Source of the DNA: Kitasatospora indigofera
GTDB lineage: Bacteria > Actinomycetota > Actinomycetes > Streptomycetales > Streptomycetaceae
DNA: 64,000 bases
NCBI RefSeq assembly: GCF_014655955.1
Contig: NZ_BNBO01000008.1
Coordinates: 1 to 64,000, forward strand
Direction: 5' to 3'
Position 1 is the first letter of the stretch; every line of letters starts with the position of its first letter. The notes under the pieces are model-generated. The model saw only the letters and a program-made list of their open reading frames with translations, had not been told where the DNA came from and did no database searches. A program made the position numbers and the translations under genes. Below, piece by piece: positions 33,284-42,077 of the stretch.

Positions 33284-36004
33284 ATGCCCCGCTCGAAGAA
33301 GTTCCGGCGCGCCCGTCTGATCGTGCTCGCGCTGGCCGTGCTCCTGGTGGCCGGAGTCGGTTACGGCGGCTACCGGGGGGTGGCCGCGGTCCGCGCGTCC
33401 TTCCCCGACGTCAACGGCAGTGTCAAGGTGCCGGGGCTCTCCGCGCCGGTCGACGTCGAACGGGACGCCAACGGCATCCCCCAGCTCTACGCCGACACCC
33501 CCGTCGACCTCTTCCGCGCCCAGGGCTACGTGCAGGCCCAGGACCGGTTCTGGGAGATGGACGTCCGACGGCACATCACCTCCGGACGGCTCTCCGAGAT
33601 GTTCGGCGCCGGCCAGGTCGAGACGGACACCTTCCTGCGGACCATGGGCTGGCGCCAGGTCGCGCAGAAGGAGTACGACACCCTGCTGGAGCCGGAGACC
33701 AAGAAGTACCTGGACGCCTACGCGGACGGCGTGAACGCCTGGCTGGCCGAGCACCCGGGCGGCGAGAGCGCCTCCCTGGAGTACGCCCTGCTCGGCGTCG
33801 CCAACGGCGACTACAAGCCGGAGAAGTGGACGCCGGTCGACTCGGTGGCCTGGCTCAAGGCGATGGCCTGGAACCTCTCCGGCAACCTGCAGGAGGAGAT
33901 CGACCGCTCCCTGCTCAGCCAGGACTTCAGCGCCGACAAGATCGCCCAGCTCTACCCGGACTACCCGTACGCCCGCAACGGCACCATCGTGAAGACCGGC
34001 ACCGTCAGCGGCGACACCTACAAGCCGGCCGACGGCTCCACGGCGCCCGCCGCCGCCCCGGCCGCCCCCGCCGCGCAGGGCGCGGTCGCCACCCAGGCCC
34101 TGCTCAAGGACGTCTCCGACCGGATCGACGCCATGCCGCAGCTGCTCGGCCGGCAGGGCCAGGGCATCGGCTCCAACTCCTGGGTGGTCTCCGGCAGCCA
34201 CACGACCACCGGCAAGCCGCTGCTCGCCAACGACCCGCACCTCGGCCCGGGGATGCCCTCCGTCTGGTACCAGATGGGGCTGCACTGCCGCGCGGTCTCG
34301 GCCGCCTGCGCCTACGACACCGCCGGGTTCACCTTCGCCGGCATGCCGGGCGTGGTCATCGGCCACAACAACAACATCTCCTGGGGCTTCACCAACCTCG
34401 GCGCCGACGTGACCGACCTCTTCCTGGAGAAGGTCACCGCGCCGGACAGCTACCAGGTGGACGGCAAGGAGGTGAAGTTCGAGCTGCGCAAGGAGACCAT
34501 CAAGGTCGCCGGCGGCGAGGACCGCACCATCACCGTCCGCACCACCCAGAGCGGCGCGCCGCTGATCTCCGACGCCAGCTCCGAGCAGCGCAAGGTCGGC
34601 ACGTACGCCCCCAACGGCAACGCCGCCCCCGACCGCGGCACCACCGGCTACGGCGTCGCCCTGCAGTGGACGGCGCTCACCCCCGGCAAGACCATGGACG
34701 CCGTCTTCAAGCTGGACCGCGCCACCGGCTGGGACGACTTCCGCGGCGCGGCCAAGGACTTCGCCGTCCCCGCGCAGAACCTCGTCTACGCCGACACCAA
34801 GAACAACATCGGCTACCAGGCGCCCGGCAACATCCCGGTCCGCGGCGCCGGCGACGGCACCTACCCCTCGCTCGGCTGGGACTCCTCGTACGGCTGGAAG
34901 GGCTCGATCCCGTTCAGCACCCTGCCCTGGAGCTTCAACCCGGCGGCCGGCTACATCGTCACCGCCAACCAGGCCGTGGTCGACCCGTCCTACAAGCCCC
35001 TGCTGACCAAGGACTGGGAGTACGGCACCCGGGCCAAGGAGATCGCCGACCAGATCGAGTCCAAGCTGAAGAACGGCGGCAAGATCTCCCCGGACGACAT
35101 GCAGTCCGTCCAGCTGGACAACACCAGCGTGATGGCCCAGACGCTCGTCCCGATGCTGCTCAAGGTGCAGATCGACGACCCGTACGTGCGCGAGGCCCAG
35201 GACCTGCTCAAGGACTGGAACTACCACCAGGACGCCGACTCGGCCGCCGCCGCGTACTACAACAGCGTCTGGCGCCAGCTGCTCACCCTGGCCTTCGGCC
35301 AGAAGTTCCCGGCCGGCCTGCGGGCCGAGGACAACTGCCTCCTGGTGCACGCGCCGACCGACCCGACCAAGCCCGACACCACCACCTCGATCGTCACCGA
35401 GTGCGGCACCCGGGACCCGGGCAAGGCCCAGCCCGACGGCGGCGACCGCTGGATGGAGGTCGTCCGCCAGCAGCTCACCCAGCCCGACAGCGACTGGTGG
35501 ACCTACATCGACGCCGACCACCACGAGCAGAAGGGCCTGAACAACCTGCTCGCCGAGGCGATGAAGGACGCCCGCCAGGACCTCACCTCGCGGCTCAGCA
35601 AGGACATCTCCACCTGGAGCTGGGGCCGTCTGCACACGCTGACCCTGCGCGAGCAGACGATGGGCACCGACGACTCGTCGATCGCCTCCGGCCTGGTCCA
35701 CAAGATGCTCAACCGCGGCCCGTACGAGCTCTCCGGCGGCACCGCCGCGGTCGACGCGGCCGGCTGGAACGCGGCCGCCGGCTACGAGGTCGACTGGATC
35801 CCCTCGATGCGCATGGTGGTCGACCTGAGCGACTTCGACGCCTCGCACTGGATCAATGTCGGCGGCGCCTCCGGCCACGCCTTCCACCAGAACTACAACG
35901 ACCAGACCGACCTCTGGGCCAAGGGACAGCTGCTGCCCTGGGCCTACTCCAAGGACGCGGTCGCCAAGGCGGTCAAGAACAAGCTGGTGCTCACCACCGG
36001 CTGA
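33284..36004 (+). CDS. Penicillin acylase family protein (Ntn hydrolase)
   Basis: A 906-residue secreted or membrane-anchored Ntn-hydrolase made as one chain and self-cleaved. A signal/anchor helix (ARLIVLALAVLLVAGVGYG) is followed by the alpha chain (VDVERDANGIPQLYADTPVD, QGYVQAQDRFWEMD) and a spacer. The beta chain begins at the catalytic Ser297 in GSNSWVVSG, with LLANDPHLG and GVVIGHNNNISWGFTNLG downstream. ATG 33284 has AAGGA five bases upstream, and an ATG five codons earlier lacks an RBS. Relatives cleave beta-lactam side chains or acyl-homoserine lactones. The true substrate here is unknown. Confidence 0.93.
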   Translation: MPRSKKFRRARLIVLALAVLLVAGVGYGGYRGVAAVRASFPDVNGSVKVPGLSAPVDVERDANGIPQLYADTPVDLFRAQGYVQAQDRFWEMDVRRHITSGRLSEMFGAGQVETDTFLRTMGWRQVAQKEYDTLLEPETKKYLDAYADGVNAWLAEHPGGESASLEYALLGVANGDYKPEKWTPVDSVAWLKAMAWNLSGNLQEEIDRSLLSQDFSADKIAQLYPDYPYARNGTIVKTGTVSGDTYKPADGSTAPAAAPAAPAAQGAVATQALLKDVSDRIDAMPQLLGRQGQGIGSNSWVVSGSHTTTGKPLLANDPHLGPGMPSVWYQMGLHCRAVSAACAYDTAGFTFAGMPGVVIGHNNNISWGFTNLGADVTDLFLEKVTAPDSYQVDGKEVKFELRKETIKVAGGEDRTITVRTTQSGAPLISDASSEQRKVGTYAPNGNAAPDRGTTGYGVALQWTALTPGKTMDAVFKLDRATGWDDFRGAAKDFAVPAQNLVYADTKNNIGYQAPGNIPVRGAGDGTYPSLGWDSSYGWKGSIPFSTLPWSFNPAAGYIVTANQAVVDPSYKPLLTKDWEYGTRAKEIADQIESKLKNGGKISPDDMQSVQLDNTSVMAQTLVPMLLKVQIDDPYVREAQDLLKDWNYHQDADSAAAAYYNSVWRQLLTLAFGQKFPAGLRAEDNCLLVHAPTDPTKPDTTTSIVTECGTRDPGKAQPDGGDRWMEVVRQQLTQPDSDWWTYIDADHHEQKGLNNLLAEAMKDARQDLTSRLSKDISTWSWGRLHTLTLREQTMGTDDSSIASGLVHKMLNRGPYELSGGTAAVDAAGWNAAAGYEVDWIPSMRMVVDLSDFDASHWINVGGASGHAFHQNYNDQTDLWAKGQLLPWAYSKDAVAKAVKNKLVLTTG

Positions 36005-36037
36005 CCGCCGCCGTCACCCCTCGCGCCAGCCGCCCCG

Positions 36038-36646
36038 TCACCCCTTCGGGCCACCGCCCGCCCGCTCCCGCGGGCCCAGCCGGTGCACCCCCGAGGGGGT
36101 GACGGCCGCGTCCACCGGCAGGTCGTGCGGCTCGGCCGGCACACTGTCCAGCAGCTCGCCCTCGTACAGCAGGGTGGCCAGCAACGGGTGCGCCCCGGCC
36201 CGGGCCAGCCGGGCCAGCACCCGGTCGTAGCTCCCGCCGCCGCGGCCCAGCCGCAGGCCGCGCCGGTCCACCGCCAGGCCCGGCAGCAGCACCACCGAGG
36301 CCGCGGTCACCGCCTCCGGGCCCAGCCGCGGCCCGGTCGGCTCCAGCAGCCCGCGGGCCGCCGGGGCCAGCGCGTCCGGGCCCTCGTACCGGGCCCAGTC
36401 GAGGTCGTTGTCCGCCAGCAGGACGGGCAGCAGCACCCGCACCCCGCGCCCCGCCAGCGCCTCCAGCAGCGGCCCGGTGCCCGGCTCGGCGCCCACCGAG
36501 ACGTACGCCGCCACCGTCTGCCCGGGCCCGGCCAGCCCCGCCGCGTGGCCCGCCAGGGCGGCGGCCGCCGCCTCGCGCGAGTGCGCCGAACCGGCCCGCC
36601 GTTCGGCGAGCAACCGTGTCCTCAGTTCCGCCTTCTCGTTGTGCAA
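36038..36646 (-). CDS. 5-formyltetrahydrofolate cyclo-ligase
   Basis: A 202-residue folate enzyme that uses ATP to turn 5-formyl-THF into 5,10-methenyl-THF. The family signatures are LRTRLLAERRAG near the start and LLPGLAVDRRGLRLGRGGGSYDR, the ATP/Mg-binding loop, near residue 135. Two starts are possible. GTG at 36658 has no RBS, whereas TTG at 36646 has GGAGG five bases before it, so I chose TTG. The gene converges on the penicillin acylase with only 33 bases between stops, and is divergent from the GGDEF-like gene. Confidence 0.9.
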   Translation of the reverse strand: MHNEKAELRTRLLAERRAGSAHSREAAAAALAGHAAGLAGPGQTVAAYVSVGAEPGTGPLLEALAGRGVRVLLPVLLADNDLDWARYEGPDALAPAARGLLEPTGPRLGPEAVTAASVVLLPGLAVDRRGLRLGRGGGSYDRVLARLARAGAHPLLATLLYEGELLDSVPAEPHDLPVDAAVTPSGVHRLGPRERAGGGPKG

Positions 36647-36708
36647 GGGATCCTCCACAGCTCTGTGCCCGGTGACGGTCAGAGCCTGACATGCGGAAGG
36701 CGCCCCGA

Positions 36709-37668
36709 ATGTCCACCGCGCTGCTGGTCCAGGCCATGGCCGTCCTGAGCGTTCCGGCGCTCGCCGGCGCCACCCTGCTCGGGGTCCGGCTGCGCCGGGG
36801 CGCCACCGGCACGGCCCTGCGCGAGGCGGGCCTGCGCGGGCGGATCACCGAACTGGAGGAGCGCTGCGCCGAGCTGGAGCGCACCGCCTCCTGCGACCCG
36901 CTCACCGGGGCGTGGAACTACCGGCACCTGCAGCTCACCCTCGGCCGGGAGATCGAGCGGGCCCGCCGGGCCGACCAGCGGGCCGACCGGCTGGACCAGC
37001 CGCACCCGCTGGCCCTGCTGATGCTGGAGATCTCCGGCTTCGACGCGATCATCGCCGAGCAGGGCCGGGGCCGGGGCAACGCCATACTGCGCGACCTCGT
37101 CCAGCGCCTGGGCATGGAGATCCGCCGCTCGGACACCCTCGGCCGCTACGGCGGCCAGGAGTTCCTGGTGCTGCTGCCCGACACCGGCGTCGAGGGCGCC
37201 GTGCAGGTCGCCGAGCGGCTGGTCTGGTCGGTGCGCCGGCACCGTCTGCTGGACTGGTCCTCGAGCCCCCGTGAGCCGCGCCCGGCCGACGGGAACGGCC
37301 TGACCGCCGCCGTCGGCATCGCCGTCCTCCCCCGGGACGGCGCCCACGCGGCCCTGCTGCTGCGGGCCGCCGACCGGGCGCTCACCGAGGCCAAGCAGGC
37401 CGGTGGCGACTGCTGGCGCGGAGCCGGCCCCCCGCGCCCCGCCGTGGAGCCCCCGGCGGCCCCCGCCCCCGCCCGGGACCTGACCGGCCCCGCGGCGCCG
37501 GAGGAGTCCTCCCCGGACCGTCCGGGGCGCCCCCGCGCGGAGGCGATGCGCGACCGTTCATCCGATCCGGGTAGCCTGTCGCCCAGTAACGGCGAGGGGG
37601 CCCTCACCTCCGCCGTGGATCCGGCCCCGCCCGGTGCTGTCGCCGCAGGCCGTGACCGTTGTTCATAG
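36709..37668 (+). CDS. Degenerate GGDEF-domain protein with an intact I-site
   Basis: A 319-residue protein. An N-terminal hydrophobic helix (ALLVQAMAVLSVPALAGATLLG) is followed by a short coiled coil (ITELEERCAELERTA) and a GGDEF domain starting CDPLTGAWNYRHLQ. The active-site motif is GGQEF (148-152), so the catalytic acidic residue is Gln. The usual Asn and Asp of the substrate loop are also replaced (FDAIIAEQGRGRGNAIL). The inhibitory I-site RRSD lies exactly five residues before it. It is probably not a cyclase but could bind c-di-GMP. The last 80 residues are disordered. ATG 36709 has GGAAGG eight bases upstream. Confidence 0.85.
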   Translation: MSTALLVQAMAVLSVPALAGATLLGVRLRRGATGTALREAGLRGRITELEERCAELERTASCDPLTGAWNYRHLQLTLGREIERARRADQRADRLDQPHPLALLMLEISGFDAIIAEQGRGRGNAILRDLVQRLGMEIRRSDTLGRYGGQEFLVLLPDTGVEGAVQVAERLVWSVRRHRLLDWSSSPREPRPADGNGLTAAVGIAVLPRDGAHAALLLRAADRALTEAKQAGGDCWRGAGPPRPAVEPPAAPAPARDLTGPAAPEESSPDRPGRPRAEAMRDRSSDPGSLSPSNGEGALTSAVDPAPPGAVAAGRDRCS

Positions 37669-37721
37669 CGGCTTCATCCTGCTCACAGCCCGGTCTAAAC
37701 ACGCCTTAGTAAGGTAAACGA

Positions 37722-38639
37722 ATGACGACGTCCTCCCGCACTCCTGTGACCAAGGCCGTGGTGCCCGCAGCCGGCCTGGGGACCCGCTTCCTGCCGGCCA
37801 CCAAGGCCACACCGAAGGAGATGCTGCCGGTCGTGGACAAGCCGGCCATCCAGTACGTCGTCGAGGAGGCCTCCGCGGCCGGCCTCTCCGACATACTGAT
37901 GGTGACCGGCCGCAACAAGCGCGCTCTTGAGGACCACTTCGACCGCGCCTACGAGCTGGAGGAGCTGCTCGTCCGCAAGGGCGACCAGGACCGCCTGCGC
38001 CGGGTCCGCGAGTCCGTCGAGCTGGCCAACATGCACTACGTCCGCCAGGGGGACCCGAAGGGTCTCGGGCACGCCGTCCTGGTCGCCGAACAGCACGTCG
38101 CCGGCCAGCCGTTCGCCGTCCTGCTGGGCGACGACCTGATCGACCCGCGTGACCCGCTGCTCTCCCGCATGATCGAGGTCCAGCAGGAACTCGGCGGTTC
38201 CGTGGTCGCGTTGATGGAGGTCCTGCCCTCCCAGATCCACCTGTACGGCTGCGCGGCGGTCAAGCCCAATGGCTTCGGCGACGACGTCTTCCAGGTGACC
38301 GACCTGGTCGAGAAGCCGGACACCTCCGACGCGCCCTCCAACTACGCCGTGATCGGCCGCTACATCCTGGACCCGGCCGTCTTCGACGTCCTGCGCGACA
38401 CCCCGCCCGGCCGCGGCGGCGAGATCCAGCTGACCGACGCCCTGCGGGTGCTCGCCGGTCACGGCGAGGACGCCGGCGGCCCGGTGCACGGCGTGCTCTT
38501 CAAGGGCCGCCGCTACGACACCGGCGACCGTGCGGACTACCTGCGCGCTATCGTCCGACTGGCGTCCGAGCGCGAGGACCTCGGCCCGGAATTCCGTTCC
38601 TGGCTGAAGGAGTTCGTCCGCGACGAGATGCAGGACTGA
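37722..38639 (+). CDS. galU: UTP--glucose-1-phosphate uridylyltransferase
   Basis: A 305-residue nucleotidyltransferase making UDP-glucose for cell-wall glycans and trehalose. KAVVPAAGLGTRFLPATKATPKEMLPVVDKP carries the nucleotide-binding loop and catalytic Lys region (the sequence shown is split here as the conserved G-x-G-T-R-x6-K-E-M-L pattern). VLLGDDLID and VEKPDTSDAPSNYAVIGRYIL are further GalU markers. AAGG lies seven bases before the ATG at 37722. It begins the conserved galU-moeA-moaC-mogA-rimJ-sepX order of Streptomyces, with moeA 25 bases downstream, so these are likely co-transcribed. Confidence 0.97.
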   Translation: MTTSSRTPVTKAVVPAAGLGTRFLPATKATPKEMLPVVDKPAIQYVVEEASAAGLSDILMVTGRNKRALEDHFDRAYELEELLVRKGDQDRLRRVRESVELANMHYVRQGDPKGLGHAVLVAEQHVAGQPFAVLLGDDLIDPRDPLLSRMIEVQQELGGSVVALMEVLPSQIHLYGCAAVKPNGFGDDVFQVTDLVEKPDTSDAPSNYAVIGRYILDPAVFDVLRDTPPGRGGEIQLTDALRVLAGHGEDAGGPVHGVLFKGRRYDTGDRADYLRAIVRLASEREDLGPEFRSWLKEFVRDEMQD

Positions 38640-38664
38640 ACCGACGACTGAGAGCGAGAGAGCG

Positions 38665-40014
38665 ATGACCGGGCCCACGGAGCGCACCACCGACCCCGCA
38701 GCCTGCTGCGACGGCACCGCGGACCAGGCATCGCCCGTCGCCGCCCCCCGGATGTGGACGGTCGACGAACACCTCGCGGACGTCCTGGCCGGCGTCACCG
38801 TCCTGCCCGCGATCGAGCTGCAGCTGCTCGACGCCCAGGGCTGCCGGCTCGACGAGGACGTGGTCGCCACCGGTGACCTGCCGCCCTTCGACAACAGCTC
38901 GATGGACGGCTACGCGGTCCGTACCGCCGACACGGTCGGTGCCACGGGGGAGTACCCCTCGGTGCTGACCGTGGTCGGCGACATCGCGGCCGGCGCCGGG
39001 GAGCTGCCCAAGGTGGGCCCCGGCCAGGCCGCCCGGATCATGACCGGCGCCCCGATGCCCCCCGGCGCCGAGGCCGTCGCACCGGTCGAGTGGACCGACG
39101 GCGGCACCGGCACCGGCCGGGCCGCCGAGGCGATGACCGCACCGGTCGCCGACGAGGAGGTCCGGGTGCTGCGCCCGGTCGCGCCCGGCGCCCACATCCG
39201 CCGCCGGGGCAGCGACATCGCCACCGGGGACCGGATCCTCGACGCCGGCACCCTGCTCGGCCCCACCCAGCTCGGCCTGCTCGCGGCGGTCGGCCGCGGC
39301 AGCGTGCGGGTCCGCCCGCGGCCGCGCGTGGTGGTCCTCTCCACCGGCAGCGAGCTGGTCCAGCCCGGCGAGCCGGTCGGCCCCGGGCAGATCTCCGACT
39401 CCAACAGCTTCACCCTCACCGCCGCGGCCCTGGACGCCGGCGCCGTCGCCTACCGGGTCGGCGGCGTGCCCGACGACGCGGCGGTGCTGCGGGCCGTCCT
39501 GGAGGACCAGCTCGGCCGGGCCGACCTCATCGTCACCAGCGGCGGCGTCAGCGTCGGCGCCTACGACGTGGTCAAGGAGGCGCTCCAGGGCGATGGCGGG
39601 GCCGGCAGCGTGGACTTCCGGAAGCTGCGGATGCAGCCCGGCAAGCCGCAGGGCTTCGGCATGATCGGCGGCCCGGCCGGCATCCCCCTGCTGGCACTGC
39701 CGGGCAACCCGGTCAGCGCCTACATCTCCTTCGAGCTGTTCGTCCGCCCGGTCATCCGGACCATGCTCGGCGCCCCCGACGTGCACCGCCCGGTGGTCCG
39801 CGCGGTCTGCCCGGTCGAGCTGCGCTCGCCGGCCGGCCGCCGGCAGTTCCTGCGCGGCCGCTACACCCCCGACGGCCGGCTGGAGCCGGTCGGCGGCGAG
39901 GGCTCGCACCTGGTCGGCGCGCTGGCCCGGGCGAACTGCCTGATCACCGTCCCCGAGGAGGTCACCGTGCTGCCGGCCGGCACCGAGGTCGACGTCGTCC
40001 TGCTCACCGCCTGA
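38665..40014 (+). CDS. moeA: MoeA/Glp: molybdopterin molybdotransferase, gephyrin-like
   Basis: A 449-residue gephyrin-E-domain protein that inserts molybdate into adenylylated molybdopterin. Visible motifs are LPPFDNSSMDGYAVR near residue 73, ARIMTGAPMPPGAEAVAPVEW, LSTGSELVQPGE, IVTSGGVSVGAYDVVKEAL and LALPGNPVSAYISFELFVRP. In Corynebacterium a protein of this family (Glp) binds FtsZ and the membrane receptor GlpR. A GlpR/SepX gene lies four genes downstream here, so a divisome role is plausible in addition to cofactor synthesis. It follows galU by 25 bases. There is a 208-base gap before moaC. Confidence 0.96.
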   Translation: MTGPTERTTDPAACCDGTADQASPVAAPRMWTVDEHLADVLAGVTVLPAIELQLLDAQGCRLDEDVVATGDLPPFDNSSMDGYAVRTADTVGATGEYPSVLTVVGDIAAGAGELPKVGPGQAARIMTGAPMPPGAEAVAPVEWTDGGTGTGRAAEAMTAPVADEEVRVLRPVAPGAHIRRRGSDIATGDRILDAGTLLGPTQLGLLAAVGRGSVRVRPRPRVVVLSTGSELVQPGEPVGPGQISDSNSFTLTAAALDAGAVAYRVGGVPDDAAVLRAVLEDQLGRADLIVTSGGVSVGAYDVVKEALQGDGGAGSVDFRKLRMQPGKPQGFGMIGGPAGIPLLALPGNPVSAYISFELFVRPVIRTMLGAPDVHRPVVRAVCPVELRSPAGRRQFLRGRYTPDGRLEPVGGEGSHLVGALARANCLITVPEEVTVLPAGTEVDVVLLTA

Positions 40015-40222
40015 CGGCCGCCGCCCGACGGCCGCACGCGGCACGGTCACCGGCAGCGCGGGCGGCACCGCCACCGGCCGCGGCTCCCCGGCCGGGCCGG
40101 CCGTCCTGGCCGGGACCCCGGCGACCGGGCGACGACACCGCTCACCCGTCGGCCCGTCCCACCCGGCGGGCGGCCCTGGGGGTACGGTAGCGCGGTATTC
40201 GACCCGTCCTCCTGGAGCACCC

Positions 40223-40738
40223 GTGACGACCACACCACCCGGCGACCGCCTCACCCACGTCGACGACAGCGGCGCGGCCCGCATGGTCGACGTCTCCGAG
40301 AAGGCGACCACCGTGCGTACGGCGGTCGCCGCCGGACGGGTACGGGTCTCCCCCCGGGTCGTCGAACTGCTGCGCGGCGAGGGCGTGCCCAAGGGCGACG
40401 CGCTCGCGGTGGCCCGGATCGCCGGGATCATGGGGGCCAAGAAGACCCCCGAGCTGATCCCGCTCTGCCACCCGATCGCGATCTCCGGCGTCAAGGTCGA
40501 CCTCACCGTCACCGACGAGGCGGTCGAGATCACCGCCACCGTGCGGACGGCCGACCGCACCGGCGTCGAGATGGAGGCGCTGACCGCTGTGGCGGTCGCC
40601 GGCCTCGCCGTCATCGACATGGTCAAGGCCGTCGACAAGGGCGCCTCCGTCGAGCACGTGCGGGTGCTCAGCAAGACCGGCGGCAAGAGCGGCGACTGGC
40701 ACTCCGGTGAACAGCCCGCCCCGGGGAGCACCTCATGA
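40223..40738 (+). CDS. moaC: Cyclic pyranopterin monophosphate synthase
   Basis: A 171-residue MoaC, which with MoaA converts GTP-derived 3',8-cyclo-dihydroGTP into cyclic pyranopterin monophosphate for molybdenum cofactor. LTHVDDSGAARMVDVSEKATT opens the domain. LIPLCHPIAISGVKVDLT, the conserved LCHP segment, and the catalytic Lys in MVKAVDKGA are present. GTG at 40223 has GGAG upstream. Its stop overlaps the mogA start as ATGA. The 208-base gap before it may hold an internal promoter. Confidence 0.97.
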   Translation: MTTTPPGDRLTHVDDSGAARMVDVSEKATTVRTAVAAGRVRVSPRVVELLRGEGVPKGDALAVARIAGIMGAKKTPELIPLCHPIAISGVKVDLTVTDEAVEITATVRTADRTGVEMEALTAVAVAGLAVIDMVKAVDKGASVEHVRVLSKTGGKSGDWHSGEQPAPGSTS

Positions 40739-41304
40739 GGGCGCTCGCCGTCACCGTGTCCAACCGCGCCTCGGCCGGAGTGTACGAGGACAAGGGCGGT
40801 CCGCTGCTGGTGGCCGGCCTGCGGGCGATGGGCTTCGCGGCGGACGGCCCCCGGGTCGTGCCCGACGGCGACCCGGTCGAGGCCGTCCTGCGGGAGGCCG
40901 TCGCGGCCGGCTACGACGTGGTGCTGACCACCGGCGGCACCGGCATCTCGCCGATGGACCTCACCCCCGAGATGACCGCCCGGGTCGTCGACCGGCAGAT
41001 CCCCGGCATCCCCGAGGCGATCCGGGCCCACGGCCGCGAGAAGGTCCCCACCTCGGCCCTCTCCCGTGGCCTCGCCGGCCTGGCCGGCCGCACCCTGATC
41101 GTCAACCTGCCGGGGTCCACCGGCGGTGTGAAGGACGGGCTGGCCGTCCTGGCGCCGCTGCTCGCCCACGCCGTCGACCAGCTCGCCGGCGGTGACCACC
41201 CCCGCCCCGACGCGGCCGGGGCGGCGGGCCCGGGCGCCTCCGGAGGTTCCGGGGCCCGGCACGCCTCCGGTGCGTCCCACGCCGCGGACGGGAGCGCGCA
41301 CTGA
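40735..41304 (+). CDS. MogA/MoaB-family molybdopterin adenylyltransferase
   Basis: A 189-residue protein that adenylylates molybdopterin ahead of molybdate insertion. VSNRASAGVYEDKGGPLL, VVLTTGGTGISPMDLTPE and LIVNLPGSTGGVKDGL are the family fingerprints, including the TTGGTG loop that binds the pterin. The start overlaps moaC by four bases (ATGA). The C-terminal 35 residues are a Gly/Ala/His-rich extension. The stop TGA overlaps the probable CTG start of the next gene. Confidence 0.95.
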   Translation: MRALAVTVSNRASAGVYEDKGGPLLVAGLRAMGFAADGPRVVPDGDPVEAVLREAVAAGYDVVLTTGGTGISPMDLTPEMTARVVDRQIPGIPEAIRAHGREKVPTSALSRGLAGLAGRTLIVNLPGSTGGVKDGLAVLAPLLAHAVDQLAGGDHPRPDAAGAAGPGASGGSGARHASGASHAADGSAH

Positions 41305-41927
41305 ACGCCGGCTGGCCGGTCGAACTCCACGAGGGGGACGTCACGCTGCGCCCGATCAGGGCGCGTGACCAGCGGGACTGGCAGGAGGTCAGCCGCCGCA
41401 ACCGGGACTGGCTGCGGCGCTGGGAGGCGACCGTGCCGCCGTCCCCGGCCGGCCGGCCCGCCGGACCGCGTCCCACCTACCGGCAGATGGTGCGCTACCT
41501 GCGCGGGGAGGCCTCGGCCGGGCGGATGCTGCCCTTCGTGGTGCTCCACCGGGGGCAGCTGGCCGGCCAGCTGACCGTGGGCGGCATCACCTGGGGCTCG
41601 ATGTGTTCGGCGAACGTCGGCTACTGGATCGACGAGGCGGTGGCCGGACGGGGCATCATGCCCACGGCGGTCGCGCTTTCGGTGGAGCACTGTTTCGAGG
41701 TGCTGGGGCTGCACCGGATCGAGGTGTGCATCCGGCCGGAGAACATGCCGAGCCGCCGGGTGGTGGAAAAGCTGGGGTTCCGTTCGGAGGGAATGCGCCC
41801 CCGGTATCTCCACATCGACGGTGACTGGCGGGACCACCTCGTCTACGCGCTGACCGCCGAGGAGGTGCCGGAAGGCATGCTGGAGCGCTGGCGGAGGATC
41901 AGGTCCGGTCGTGAAGCTGGAAATTGA
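41301..41927 (+). CDS. RimJ-like ribosomal-protein N-acetyltransferase with a CTG start
   Basis: A 208-residue GNAT enzyme. The conserved N-terminus, NAGWPVELHEGDVTLRPIRA, lies upstream of the only GTG (41433) that would give a standard start, and no ATG, GTG or TTG occurs between the mogA stop and 41433. CTG at 41301 overlaps the mogA stop (CTGA) and has GGGAG six bases upstream, so it is the best start. Acetyl-CoA motif: SVEHCFEVLGLHRIEVCI, then PENMPSRRVVEKLGF. RimJ-type enzymes acetylate N-terminal alanine of ribosomal proteins. A hairpin (41963-41980) ends the operon. Confidence 0.85.
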   Translation: MNAGWPVELHEGDVTLRPIRARDQRDWQEVSRRNRDWLRRWEATVPPSPAGRPAGPRPTYRQMVRYLRGEASAGRMLPFVVLHRGQLAGQLTVGGITWGSMCSANVGYWIDEAVAGRGIMPTAVALSVEHCFEVLGLHRIEVCIRPENMPSRRVVEKLGFRSEGMRPRYLHIDGDWRDHLVYALTAEEVPEGMLERWRRIRSGREAGN

Positions 41928-41962
41928 ATATATGTTCGAAAATAATATCGATATGGCATCGC

Positions 41963-41980
41963 TGCCCCCACGGAGGGGCA
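41963..41980 (+). terminator. Hairpin after the moe/moa operon
   Basis: TGCCCC (41963-41968) pairs with GGGGCA (41975-41980) around a six-base loop, 36 bases after the rimJ-like stop, inside an unusually AT-rich 80-base stretch (about 41928-42000). Confidence 0.5.
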
Positions 41981-42064
41981 CAAATACCGGCAAAATAGTC
42001 GGAGAATCAGCTTGATCACACGACACGCCGTGCCAAATTGCTGCCAGGCCTTCCCCGACGCCCG

Positions 42065-42070
42065 TACGGT
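42065..42070 (+). promoter_or_regulatory. -10 box of a leaderless sepX promoter
   Basis: TACGGT ends seven bases before the GTG at 42078. No ribosome binding site lies in that gap, so a leaderless transcript is likely. Confidence 0.45.
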
Positions 42071-42077
42071 GTGAAAC

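Noticed and set aside
33191..35887. An 898-codon minus-strand frame opposite the penicillin acylase
   Set aside because: Antisense shadow with Val/Gly/Arg-rich translation. The plus strand carries the Ntn-hydrolase motifs.
38548..41301. A 917-codon minus-strand frame opposite moeA-moaC-mogA
   Set aside because: Spans three recognised genes on the other strand and has no domain of its own.
41433..41927. Start of the RimJ-like gene at GTG 41433
   Set aside because: It would remove the first 44 residues of the acetyltransferase fold, which are conserved and lie downstream of a well-placed RBS and CTG.
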